From Hymenobacter sp. BT188 (lineage in GTDB: Bacteria; Bacteroidota; Bacteroidia; Cytophagales; Hymenobacteraceae): DNA of 64,000 bases. A model generated the notes under the pieces. It saw nothing but the letters and a program-made list of their open reading frames with translations. It was not told where the DNA came from and did not search any database. The stretch covers positions 620,001 through 684,000 of the forward strand of contig NZ_JACSCW010000003.1 in assembly GCF_014333585.1 (NCBI RefSeq). Reading direction: 5' to 3'. Numbering within the stretch: position 1 is the first letter of the stretch; each line of letters starts with the position of its first letter. Position numbers and translations under genes: made by a program. Of the stretch, positions 52,357 to 60,471 are shown piece after piece.

Positions 52357-52581
52357 TTACTTCTTTTTTGTAGCCGTGGCGGCCGTCACCTCGCTTTGCA
52401 GCTTCACGACTTTGTCGCCGTTCTCCTGCACAATCACGAAAGCCGGGTTGTCGGCGGTGCCGTTGCGGGTAATATCGCTGCCTTTGATCTTCTTGGTGAT
52501 GGATTCTTTATGAACTTCCTCGATTTTGCCGCTGGCCGTGCCAGTGCCGTATTTCCAGGTAACGGTGGTGCCTTTGCGCAT
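52357..52581 (-). CDS. DUF2945 (HVA1/Tudor-like) small protein
   Basis: The 74-residue protein starts MRKGTTVTWKYGTGTASGKIEEVHKESITKKIKGSDITRNG (key: GTTVTWKYGTGTASGKIEEV and SITKKIKGSDITRNG) and matches the hypervirulence-associated Tudor-like DUF2945 family, small SH3-like beta-barrel proteins. Function is unknown; the C-terminal TAATATKKK tail is basic. The length is normal for the family. It converges on the permease gene through the terminator at 52296. Confidence 0.8.
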   Translation of the reverse strand: MRKGTTVTWKYGTGTASGKIEEVHKESITKKIKGSDITRNGTADNPAFVIVQENGDKVVKLQSEVTAATATKKK

Positions 52582-52757
52582 GGGAATTTAGGGCTTAGTG
52601 CTTGATATATAGTGCTGAGTTTGCTATAAACTATGTACTCAGGTAGTCAGCACATTGTTGCGAAGTAAGTCAGGATAAATCTGGGGTATACATGCCATCG
52701 TTGCTGCCTTCTATTGAGTACTTTAGGCCATCAGTCCTTTCTCACTAGCTCTACTCT

Positions 52758-54026
52758 ATGCCCAATCGCTACGTTGCCACGCTGATCTTCTTAGTTACAA
52801 TCGTTGCCGTTCCGGCATCCGCCCAAACCGATGCCAAGTGGCAAGCTAAGGCCCGCAAGCTGCACGAGCGGCTTTACACAGTAGATAGCCATGAGGACAC
52901 TCCCAATGAAAACCTGCTGAACCCTCGCTTCGACTTAACCAAAGACAACAACCCCGATTCCGCTCAGGTCGATTTGCCCAAAATGCGCCGGGGTGGCCTC
53001 GATGCTGCTTTTTGGGTGGTGTATATGGGCCAAGGCCCGCGCACCCAAGAGGGTACGGAAGCAGCTCGGCAGCAGGCTCAGACTATGTTTTTGGGTATCG
53101 AAAAGGCCGTTAAAGCTCACCCAACCGAACTAGCTATGGCGACTACGCCGGCCGAGGCCCTATCCTTAGAAAGGGCTGGTAAGCGAGCCATCTTTATTGG
53201 AATGGAAAACGGCTTTCCCGTGGGTCGCGATCTAAGCCAAGTGCACGCTTACTACAACCAAGGCGTACGCTACCTCACGCTCTGTCACTCCTCTAACAAC
53301 GAAATATGCGACTCCGCTACCGATCCCAAAGGCCCCGAATATCAGGGGCTCAGTCCGTTTGGTGAGCAGGTGGTAGCCGAGATGAACCACCTGGGGATGA
53401 TGGTAGATGTGTCGCACACCTCTGACTCGACTTTCTATGATGTGCTGCGGCTGTCACGCGTGCCAGTCATTGCCTCTCACTCTAGCTGTCGGGCCCTGGC
53501 CGACATGCCTCGTAATCTTTCCGACGATATGCTCCGCGCATTGGCCCGGAATGGAGGGGTGATCCAGATTAACTTTTATAGTCCTTACGTAAAAACGGAG
53601 GCAAAATCGTCCGAGCGACTAGCGGCCGAGCAAGCTTTCTTCGCCAAATGGCAAATCAAAACGCCACTGAATGTATACGGCCTGCCAGCTGAATCGCAAC
53701 AGGCGGCGCTGGCAGAGTGGGGCCAGTTGCAGAAGCAATTTCCGGTGCCGTTGGCTACGCTTCAGGACGCCGCTAACCAAATAGACTATGCAGTGAGAGT
53801 GGCCGGTATCAACCATGTAGGCATCGGCTCCGACTTTGACGGCGGCAGCGTACTCACCGGCCTGCGCAACGTGGGTGACTTGCCCGCCTTGACGGAGGAG
53901 CTAGTACGGCGAGGTTACTCGCGCCGTGACCTCGCCAAAATTTGGAGCGGCAACCTGTTTCGGGTGATGAAAGCAGTGGAAAAAGGCAAAAGCCGCTCGG
54001 CAGCGGGCTCAGCTTCCACTCTTTAG
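52758..54026 (+). CDS. Membrane dipeptidase (M19, renal dipeptidase family)
   Basis: The 422-residue protein has a signal peptide ending ASAQ and an M19 amidohydrolase barrel: DSHEDTPNENLL (metal-binding His and Asp), KRAIFIGMENGFPVG (bridging Glu), MMVDVSHTSDSTF (His), VIASHSSCRALADMPRNLSDDMLRAL (key: SHSSCRAL) and GIGSDFDGGSV (Asp). The full ligand set is present, so it should be active on dipeptides, probably with D-residue tolerance, in the periplasm. Single gene with a short intergenic gap before the amidohydrolase. Confidence 0.93.
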   Translation: MPNRYVATLIFLVTIVAVPASAQTDAKWQAKARKLHERLYTVDSHEDTPNENLLNPRFDLTKDNNPDSAQVDLPKMRRGGLDAAFWVVYMGQGPRTQEGTEAARQQAQTMFLGIEKAVKAHPTELAMATTPAEALSLERAGKRAIFIGMENGFPVGRDLSQVHAYYNQGVRYLTLCHSSNNEICDSATDPKGPEYQGLSPFGEQVVAEMNHLGMMVDVSHTSDSTFYDVLRLSRVPVIASHSSCRALADMPRNLSDDMLRALARNGGVIQINFYSPYVKTEAKSSERLAAEQAFFAKWQIKTPLNVYGLPAESQQAALAEWGQLQKQFPVPLATLQDAANQIDYAVRVAGINHVGIGSDFDGGSVLTGLRNVGDLPALTEELVRRGYSRRDLAKIWSGNLFRVMKAVEKGKSRSAAGSASTL

Positions 54027-54062
54027 TGCCTGAAGTACAGTTCAGTAACGGGGCTTATTTTC

Positions 54063-54070
54063 TACATTTG
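54063..54070 (+). promoter_or_regulatory. Candidate -7 box (TACATTTG) for the amidohydrolase pair
   Basis: TACATTTG matches TAnnTTTG, 66 bases before the ATG at 54136. The -33 region has no clear TTG. Confidence 0.35.
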
Positions 54071-54135
54071 ACCTGATACCCTTTATAGGGATTGGCGCGT
54101 ACTTTTTTTCGTTCTTTCATCAACCCAAAACCTTA

Positions 54136-57100
54136 ATGCATACTTCTATTCCTCGATTGGGACTGGCAGGTGGGCTGCTGCTGAGTAGCCTCGGTGCCTA
54201 CGCTCAAACCAGCACATTCCCGCGCAATGGCGTGTACGACCAGCGACCGGGCCTGTACGCCTTCACCCACGCCACCATTTTCACCGATTACAAAACCAAG
54301 CTCACCGACGCTACGCTCCTGATTCGGGATGGCAAGGTAGAAGCAGTGGGAAACAACGTGAAGATTCCGGCCGGCGCCGTGGTGCAGGATCTGAAAGGCA
54401 AGTACATCTATCCTGGCTTCGTGGATTTGGCTGCCAGCTATGGCCTGCCTGAAGTAAAGCCAGCGGAGCGCACTGCCCGCCGGCCCCCGCCGCAGTTTGA
54501 TAGTAAAAAAGGCGGCGCCTACGACTGGAACCAAGCCGTTCACCCCGAAACCGATGCGGCTAGCGACTTCCGGCTAAATGAAGAGCAAGCCGATGCTTAT
54601 CGGAAGATGGGCTTCGGGGCGGTGCTCACCCAGCAGCCCGACGGTATTGCCCGCGGCACCGCCGCCCTCGTGACGTTGGCCACCACCGGCCGGCGCGAAA
54701 ACGAGGTTATTCTGACGGATCGGGCCGCTGCTGGCTTTTCCTTTAATAAAGGCACCAGCACCCAGAATTATCCTGGCTCATTGATGGGTAGCATCGCGCT
54801 GCTGCGCCAAACGTATCTGGACGCCGAATGGAACCAGCGCAACCCCACCAAAGAGCAAAACCTGTCGTTGCGCGCTTTCCAAGAGCAGCGCCGCTTGCCC
54901 CAGCTTTTTGAGGTGAGCGACAAGCTGAATGCCCTGCGGGCTGACAAACTGGGCGATGAGTTCAAAACGCAATTCATCATCAAAGGCCGCGGCGACGAGT
55001 ACCAGCGTATCGCCGATATCAAGGCTACCGGCGCACCGTTTATCCTCAACCTTAACTTCCCGGATGCCTACAACGTGGACGACGTGTACGACGCCTCGCG
55101 CATTCCGCTGGAAGATCTGAAGCATTGGGAAATGGCCCCCGCCAACGCAGCCTTGCTTGCAAAAGCCGGCGTACCTATTGCGCTGTCAGCCACCGATCTA
55201 AAAGACAAAAAGAAATTTCTGCCCAACCTGCGCAAGGCCATTCAGTACGGTCTGAGCGAGGAGCAAGCCCTGCGTGCCCTCACTGCTACACCCGCTGAGT
55301 TAATCAAGGCCCAAGACAAAGTAGGCAGTCTGAAGCCTGGCCTGACCGCCAATTTTCTGGTTTGCTCGAATCGGTTGTTTGCCGAGGATAACGTGATGCT
55401 TGACAACTGGGTGCAGGGCGAGCGTTATCAGCTTAGCAACCTGCCCGCCGATTACCGCGGCGTGTATATGTTGCAGGTAGGCAACCGCCCCGCCGTGCAA
55501 ATGCGGGTGGCGGGCAAGCCCGAAGCACCTGAGTTGAAAATAGCGCTGGCACCTAAAGACACGGTTCGTGGGTCCATTGCGGTGCAGGGAGAGTTGGCGA
55601 CCATTGTCTACAACCCCACGCCCAAAGACAAAACCACTACGGTGCGCCTCAGTGGCTACTTCACCCCCGAAACTCGCCAGTTTCAAGGCGATGGTCAGCT
55701 GCCTGATGCTACACTCGTAAAGTGGTCAGCTAAGCGCCAGGAAGTAGCCAGCCAGGCTGCTAAGCGCGACTCGGCTAAAGCGCCTGAAGCCATTCAACTG
55801 GGCTCTATGCTGTATCCGTTTGTTGCCTATGGGCGCGCTGCCATGCCCCAGCAGGAGACAGTACTGATTAAAAACGCTACCGTGTGGACCAGCGAAGCCG
55901 CCGGCAAGCTAGAGGGCACCGACGTGTTGCTGGTGGGGGGCAAAATTTCGAAAGTAGGCAAGAACCTATCGGCTAAAGATGCCCGCGTAATTGATGGCAC
56001 AGGTAAGCACCTCACGCCCGGCATTATCGATGAGCACTCGCACATTGCTGTTATCGGTGGTGTAAATGAGGGCACGCAGGCCGTTACCTCGGAAGTACGC
56101 ATTGGCGATGTGCTTGACCCCGAAGATGTAGGTCTGTATCGTGACTTGGCGGGCGGCGTGACGGCGGCTCAATTGCTGCACGGCTCAGCCAACCCCATTG
56201 GGGGCCAGTCACAACTCATTAAGATGCGCTGGGGAGGTGCTCCCGAAGATTTGAAAGTGGCGGGCGCTGATGGGTTCATCAAGTTTGCTTTGGGCGAAAA
56301 CGTGAAGCAGTCGAATGCGGGCGAGGCCAACGTGCTGCGCTTCCCGCAGTCGCGCATGGGCGTGGAGCAAGTGTTTGTAGACGCCTTTACGCGGGCCAGG
56401 GAATACGAAAAAGAGTGGTCAGCTTTCAATAAGCTCAGCAAAGGCAAGCAGAAAAAAGCCGAAGCCCCGCGCCGCGACCTGGAACTGGATGCGCTGGTCG
56501 AAATTCTGAATAACAAACGCTTCATCACCTGCCACAGCTACGTGCAGAGCGAAATTAACATGCTCATCAACGTGGCCGACCGCCTGGGTTTCAAAGTGAA
56601 TACCTTCACCCACATTCTGGAAGGCTACAAAGTGGCCGACAAAATGAAGGCGCACGGTGCCGCTGCCAGCACCTTCGCCGACTGGTGGGGCTACAAAAAC
56701 GAGGTGCGCGACGCCATTCCCTACAACGCCGCCATCATGCACGACGCCGGCCTGACGGTGGCTATCAACTCGGACGATGCTGAGATGAGCCGCCGCCTCA
56801 ACCAAGAGGCTGCCAAAACGGTGAAATATGGTGGCTTGTCGGAAGAGGAAGCCATGAAGCTGGTCACGATTAACCCAGCCAAAATGCTGCATGTCGACAA
56901 CAAAATGGGTAGCATTAAGGAAGGCAAAGACGCCGACGTAGTGCTATGGAGCGCGCATCCGCTCAGCATTTATGCCCACGCTGAGCGCACCTTCGTTGAT
57001 GGTCGCCAGTTCTTCGACATCGAATCAGACAAAGTGATGCGCCAGGAAATGGAGAAAGAGCGCCTGCGCATCGTGCAGAAAATGATGGCCGCTAAAAAGG

Positions 57101-57189
57101 GCGGCGCCCCGACGCAAACGCCGGTGACTAAAGCAACCGGCCACTTTCACTGCGATACGGTAGGGGAGGAGAAGGAAATTGATAAGTAA
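54136..57189 (+). CDS. Two-domain amidohydrolase, exported
   Basis: The 1017-residue protein has a signal peptide ending AYAQ and two amidohydrolase-like halves. The first (about 25-440) has the composite-domain pattern YPGFVDLAASYGL with no HxH metal motif and ends in a beta-sandwich (TANFLVCSNRLFA). The second (about 555-990) has the metal HxH in IDEHSHIAVIGG, a further His in CHSYVQSEINM, THILEGYKVADK and the Asp in VAINSDDAEMSRRLNQE (key: INSDD), so only this half should be catalytic. Family members are periplasmic hydrolases of uncertain substrate. A second amidohydrolase gene follows after 67 bases, a conserved pairing. Confidence 0.88.
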   Translation: MHTSIPRLGLAGGLLLSSLGAYAQTSTFPRNGVYDQRPGLYAFTHATIFTDYKTKLTDATLLIRDGKVEAVGNNVKIPAGAVVQDLKGKYIYPGFVDLAASYGLPEVKPAERTARRPPPQFDSKKGGAYDWNQAVHPETDAASDFRLNEEQADAYRKMGFGAVLTQQPDGIARGTAALVTLATTGRRENEVILTDRAAAGFSFNKGTSTQNYPGSLMGSIALLRQTYLDAEWNQRNPTKEQNLSLRAFQEQRRLPQLFEVSDKLNALRADKLGDEFKTQFIIKGRGDEYQRIADIKATGAPFILNLNFPDAYNVDDVYDASRIPLEDLKHWEMAPANAALLAKAGVPIALSATDLKDKKKFLPNLRKAIQYGLSEEQALRALTATPAELIKAQDKVGSLKPGLTANFLVCSNRLFAEDNVMLDNWVQGERYQLSNLPADYRGVYMLQVGNRPAVQMRVAGKPEAPELKIALAPKDTVRGSIAVQGELATIVYNPTPKDKTTTVRLSGYFTPETRQFQGDGQLPDATLVKWSAKRQEVASQAAKRDSAKAPEAIQLGSMLYPFVAYGRAAMPQQETVLIKNATVWTSEAAGKLEGTDVLLVGGKISKVGKNLSAKDARVIDGTGKHLTPGIIDEHSHIAVIGGVNEGTQAVTSEVRIGDVLDPEDVGLYRDLAGGVTAAQLLHGSANPIGGQSQLIKMRWGGAPEDLKVAGADGFIKFALGENVKQSNAGEANVLRFPQSRMGVEQVFVDAFTRAREYEKEWSAFNKLSKGKQKKAEAPRRDLELDALVEILNNKRFITCHSYVQSEINMLINVADRLGFKVNTFTHILEGYKVADKMKAHGAAASTFADWWGYKNEVRDAIPYNAAIMHDAGLTVAINSDDAEMSRRLNQEAAKTVKYGGLSEEEAMKLVTINPAKMLHVDNKMGSIKEGKDADVVLWSAHPLSIYAHAERTFVDGRQFFDIESDKVMRQEMEKERLRIVQKMMAAKKGGAPTQTPVTKATGHFHCDTVGEEKEIDK

Positions 57190-57256
57190 AAAGTAAAGCT
57201 AATTCTGTCCTCGCAAGTGGAGGAGAACTGCATTACTAACTCATAGAAACTCAATC

Positions 57257-58570
57257 ATGAAGCATATACTTCTTTCTTTAAGCCTGCTCACTGCCGTATC
57301 AGCGGCGGCGCAGGTTCCTATGCCCGCTCCGGCGCAGGGGCGTCCCATTTTGCTGGTGGGGGGCAATTTGCACGTAGGTAACGGCACAGTGGTGCCCAAC
57401 GCAGCCGTGGCCTTCGATAAAGGCCGCATAACATATGCTGGTGCGCAAAATGGCTTCACCCAACGCGAAGGCTACGAAGTAGTTGACATCAAGGGTCAAG
57501 AAGTTTATCCGGGCTTGATTTTGCCTAATACTACTCTTGGCCTTACCGAAACCGAATCGATTCGGGCGACGGTAGATGAGCAGGAAGTGGGCACGATGAA
57601 CCCCAACGTGCGCTCGATCATTGCCTACAACACAGACTCCGACATCATCCCGACGGTGCGCACGAATGGCGTGCTGCTGGCCCAGGTGACGCCCCGTGGC
57701 GGTATGCTTTCCGGGCAAAGCAGCATTGTGCAGTTGGATGCCTGGAACTGGCAGGATGCCGCCGTGCGCGCCGACGATGGCATGCATCTCAACTGGCCTC
57801 AGATGGTGCTGAAGCTGAGCCCCGCTGAAGACGAAAAAGCGGTGGAAAAGCGCATCAAAGACCGTCAGACGCAGTTGCGCGAGCTGGAAGTGATGTTCAC
57901 GGAAGCAGCGGCTTATAAAAATTTGCCCCCCAGCCGCCGTGAAAACCTCCGTCTATCCGCTCTGGGGGGTATTTTCGATGGCTCCAAAACTTTGTTTATT
58001 CACGCCGACTATGGCAAGGAAATCATTGAAGCGGTAAGCTTTGCCAAACGCCTGGGTGTGCAGAAAGTTGCCGTTATCGGTGCCCGCGACGCCTGGATGA
58101 TGCTAGACTTTCTGAAGCAGCACGATATTGCCGTAGTCCTGTCGCGCACGCACGCGCTGCCTCGCCGCCCCGGCGACGACTACGACCTGCCCTACAAGTT
58201 GCCGAATATGTTGCAGCAGGCCGGCATCCGCTTTTGCCTCGATTATGAAGGCAGCATGGAAACAGCCGGCTCCCGCAACCTGGCCTTTATTGCCGGTACT
58301 GCCGCTGGCCACGGGCTCACGCAAGAGCAGGCCATTACAGCGGTTACGCTGAGCCCCGCTCGCATCTTAGGCATCGACAAAGACTATGGCAGCCTGGAAA
58401 ACGGTAAAAGCGCCACACTAGTCGTGAGTAGCGGCGACTTGCTGGACATGCGCACCAATAATATTACCCGCGCCTACATCGATGGCCGCGCGTTCAGCCC
58501 GGAGAACAAGCAAGTGTATCTGAACCGAAAGTTCCGGGGGAAGTACGGCATGCCAATAGGAGTGAAGTAG
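57257..58570 (+). CDS. Amidohydrolase-like protein lacking metal ligands
   Basis: The 437-residue protein has a signal peptide (MKHILLSLSLLTAVSAAAQ). It has the amidohydrolase composite domain with GNLHVGNGTVVPNA (key: NLHVGNGT) and EVYPGLILPNTTLGLTETE (key: YPGLILPNTTLGL), where the usual HxH is replaced, so metal binding is probably lost. The C-terminus keeps the family pattern VTLSPARILGIDKDYGSLENGKSATLVV (key: LSPARILGIDKDYGSLENGK). Likely a regulatory or structural partner of the active enzyme encoded just upstream. A terminator follows the stop at 18 bases. Confidence 0.82.
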   Translation: MKHILLSLSLLTAVSAAAQVPMPAPAQGRPILLVGGNLHVGNGTVVPNAAVAFDKGRITYAGAQNGFTQREGYEVVDIKGQEVYPGLILPNTTLGLTETESIRATVDEQEVGTMNPNVRSIIAYNTDSDIIPTVRTNGVLLAQVTPRGGMLSGQSSIVQLDAWNWQDAAVRADDGMHLNWPQMVLKLSPAEDEKAVEKRIKDRQTQLRELEVMFTEAAAYKNLPPSRRENLRLSALGGIFDGSKTLFIHADYGKEIIEAVSFAKRLGVQKVAVIGARDAWMMLDFLKQHDIAVVLSRTHALPRRPGDDYDLPYKLPNMLQQAGIRFCLDYEGSMETAGSRNLAFIAGTAAGHGLTQEQAITAVTLSPARILGIDKDYGSLENGKSATLVVSSGDLLDMRTNNITRAYIDGRAFSPENKQVYLNRKFRGKYGMPIGVK

Positions 58571-58587
58571 GAGTTAAGAAGCCGACG

Positions 58588-58621
58588 AAAAAGCCCCCCA
58601 GATTTGTCTGGGGGGCTTTTT
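58588..58621. terminator. Terminator from paired GCCCCCCAG motifs
   Basis: AAAAAGCCCCCCAGA pairs with TCTGGGGGGCTTTTT around a short loop, just after the amidohydrolase-like gene. Confidence 0.92.
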
Positions 58622-58628
58622 CTATGCG

Positions 58629-58666
58629 CGTCATTTAGAGGCGCAAAGCATCTCGAGCGTGCTGAA
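58629..58666. repeat. Fragment of the GCATCTCGC palindromic repeat
   Basis: GCGTCATTTAGAGGCGCAAA followed by GCATCTCGAGCGTGCTGAA resembles the left arm of the family. Only one arm is seen, directly before the complete copy D. Confidence 0.55.
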
Positions 58667-58684
58667 GTTGCTTTAATAAAAGCG

Positions 58685-58777
58685 GTCATGCAGGGCGCAG
58701 CGAAGCATCTCGCGTGCTGACACAGGATTAGTAATCTCACTTCAGCGAGCGAGATGCTTCACTGCGTTCTGCATGAC
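58685..58777. repeat. GCATCTCGC palindromic repeat, copy D
   Basis: A 93-base imperfect palindrome from GTCATGC to GCATGAC. The arms contain GCGAAGCATCTCGCGTGCTG and a partly matching complement, with GATTAGTAATC in the loop, which is itself a small palindrome. It lies between the convergent amidohydrolase and DUF1989 genes. Confidence 0.9.
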
Positions 58778-58815
58778 GTTCGTGAGATTATACTTACTAG
58801 CAGTAAGCAGCCGAG

Positions 58816-59406
58816 CTAACCCTCAATTTGATAGCCAATCGGCTTGAATGCGTAGTTATTAGACATTTCTGCCGAACAAGCCGTTAGCCCTACCAGCAAG
58901 TCCATTTTCGCTTCAAGCACTACATAATCCCCGGCTTTGCTTTTAGGCGGGAGCACATCCACCTTGCCAGTATTGCCATCCACGGTTACGTGCATGAAGA
59001 TATTGAAGCAGATAGGAATGGCGTCGGGGCTGATGCCGTGCTCCGCGAGGGCAGCGCTAAGGTTGCCGAAGCAGCCCCAGTGCGGCTGTTGGTGCCCGTA
59101 GATAATACGAAATGTATCGGCGCTACAGGGCGTGAGCAGAAAGTCGTGGCGACCCACCGTGTCCTCCACCATGTCGAACATGATGTTGCTGCGGTTGGAG
59201 TAGAAAGGATGGCCTTTAGTCAGGAAGATGGTTTCGGCATAATCAATAGTGCGGCCCGATGATAGATATTCGGCCTTGTCCTCCAGATTATAGCACACGA
59301 AATCAGCCACTTGTTCGCCCTGAATGTCGACTACCCGTAGGCGCTGGCCCTTTTTTACTAGGAAGGAAGTGCCGCTACGCGGCGGAATGATGGTTAGCTG
59401 CTGCAT
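58816..59406 (-). CDS. DUF1989 (urea carboxylase-associated) family protein
   Basis: The 196-residue protein has the DUF1989 layout: GTSFLVKKGQRLRVVDIQGEQVADFVCYN, SSGRTIDYAETIFLTKGHPFYSNRSN, GRHDFLLTPCS (His87, Asp88, Cys94), a central Cys112 (GCFGN), ICFNIF (Cys133) and VLPPKSKAGDYVVLEAKMDLLVGLTACSAE (key: LPPKSKAGDYV; Cys177). Members include UAAP1/UAAP2 and carboxyguanidine deiminase subunits (CgdAB). The role here is inferred. It is the second gene of a pair; the upstream GntA-like gene ends 32 bases inside this one, so they are translationally coupled. No signal peptide; cytosolic. Confidence 0.85.
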   Translation of the reverse strand: MQQLTIIPPRSGTSFLVKKGQRLRVVDIQGEQVADFVCYNLEDKAEYLSSGRTIDYAETIFLTKGHPFYSNRSNIMFDMVEDTVGRHDFLLTPCSADTFRIIYGHQQPHWGCFGNLSAALAEHGISPDAIPICFNIFMHVTVDGNTGKVDVLPPKSKAGDYVVLEAKMDLLVGLTACSAEMSNNYAFKPIGYQIEG

Positions 59407-60067
59407 GTTGACTTAAAAATGGGCATTTCCAGGCTTGGTCGTACACCTTGCCACTGTATTGGTACACTTCCGATGCCTGGCCATAATCCTCCAGCATCGG
59501 GTTGATAGAGCCGGAAAAAGCCACATCGCGGGTGCGGATAGTGTTGCGCAATCCATCATAGCGACTATTCGCCCGAATCTGCTCAAACTGAGCGTGAGCA
59601 TTGAACACCAGCGTAGGATATTTAAACCGTCGTGCCAGCCGGCTACTGCCAGGGTGCAAACCGATGATGAAAAATGCTTCCTCCTTCAGGCTAAAGCTAA
59701 AATCGGGAGAGTTGGGGTCGGACACTACACGCTTGTCGTAGCCGTAGCGCTGCGCATCCAGGTTGGATAAGGCTTGCAAACGCTGCCACAGAAACTCTTC
59801 AAACTGGGCTTCATTAGGGTCTTCCGGACCTTTAAAGATTATGGCTACGCTGTGATAAAGCTTAGTCGATTGCCGGTATTCATCCACAAAATCGTAGATG
59901 AATTGCAGAATGGCCGCATCATCTTTAGGGCAGGCCATATGATCAACCACCAAGCATTTTACCTGATTCCAGGTAAGGGCTGTTTTGGCAGCAACACATG
60001 GGAATTCTTTGGTATTTATAAAATCAAAATATTCTGATGTTATAATATTGTGCTCAGCATCAGCCAT
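59375..60067 (-). CDS. YqcI/YcgG family protein, GntA/DcsA-like heme N-hydroxylase family
   Basis: The 230-residue protein matches the YqcI/YcgG family: EFPCVAAKTAL (residues 21-31), FSFSLKEEAFFIIGLHPGSSRLARRF (key: GLHPGSSR, His138), YPTLVFNAHAQFEQIR (key: LVFNAHAQFE, His158), RTRDVAFSGSINPMLEDYGQASEVYQYSG (key: GSINPML) and a closing WKCPF (213-217). Characterised relatives such as GntA of guanitoxin synthesis and DcsA of D-cycloserine synthesis are heme enzymes that N-hydroxylate guanidino groups. Whether this one does so is inference; many uncharacterised members exist. The ATG at 60067 is the natural start. It is the first gene of a pair with DUF1989. Confidence 0.85.
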   Translation of the reverse strand: MADAEHNIITSEYFDFINTKEFPCVAAKTALTWNQVKCLVVDHMACPKDDAAILQFIYDFVDEYRQSTKLYHSVAIIFKGPEDPNEAQFEEFLWQRLQALSNLDAQRYGYDKRVVSDPNSPDFSFSLKEEAFFIIGLHPGSSRLARRFKYPTLVFNAHAQFEQIRANSRYDGLRNTIRTRDVAFSGSINPMLEDYGQASEVYQYSGKVYDQAWKCPFLSQHAAANHHSAA

Positions 60068-60195
60068 ATAAACTACTTAGGTCAAACAAGACAAGCGGAA
60101 TAATTAAACTCCAGGGTTTGGTTAACGGGCAGCTTATTTGAAAGGTTGAGGTTTTTAACAGAAAAAGTTAAACAGAACAGTAGCGCTTGTTTTAT

Positions 60196-60242
60196 AAAAA
60201 AAGCCATTTGGACGGTGAGAAAGGCTTTTTTTAAAGAAAGTT
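60196..60242. terminator. Stem-loop with A and T runs, no adjacent gene
   Basis: AAAAAAAGCC and GGCTTTTTTT pair around a 27-base loop. The loop itself contains GGACGGTGAG. The 404-base gap between the GntA-like gene and the response regulator holds this element, an inverted repeat GTTGC-AG-GCAAC at 60386-60397 and no credible gene. A small RNA ending here on either strand is possible. Confidence 0.5.
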
Positions 60243-60471
60243 TAGGTAAGTTTAGGCTTCTTAGAAAACCAGGAACGTTGCCAGTCCCTATTCCAAGTGA
60301 GGTCAAATACATGCCATTGAGGCGAGGCATATGGGCTCGTGGAATAGTATCACACTAGAAGATTTATCGTATATTTCTATCTACTGTTGCAGGCAACTTA
60401 TCCGGGCATGTTGCAATCTATTAGGTGTGGTAACTGCGTAGATTGTTTCTCTGCCCGACCATTTGCGCCAT

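Noticed and set aside
60146..60358. 70-residue open frame before the response regulator
   Set aside because: It spans a hairpin with A and T runs, is Lys- and Phe-rich by composition, and has no start signal.
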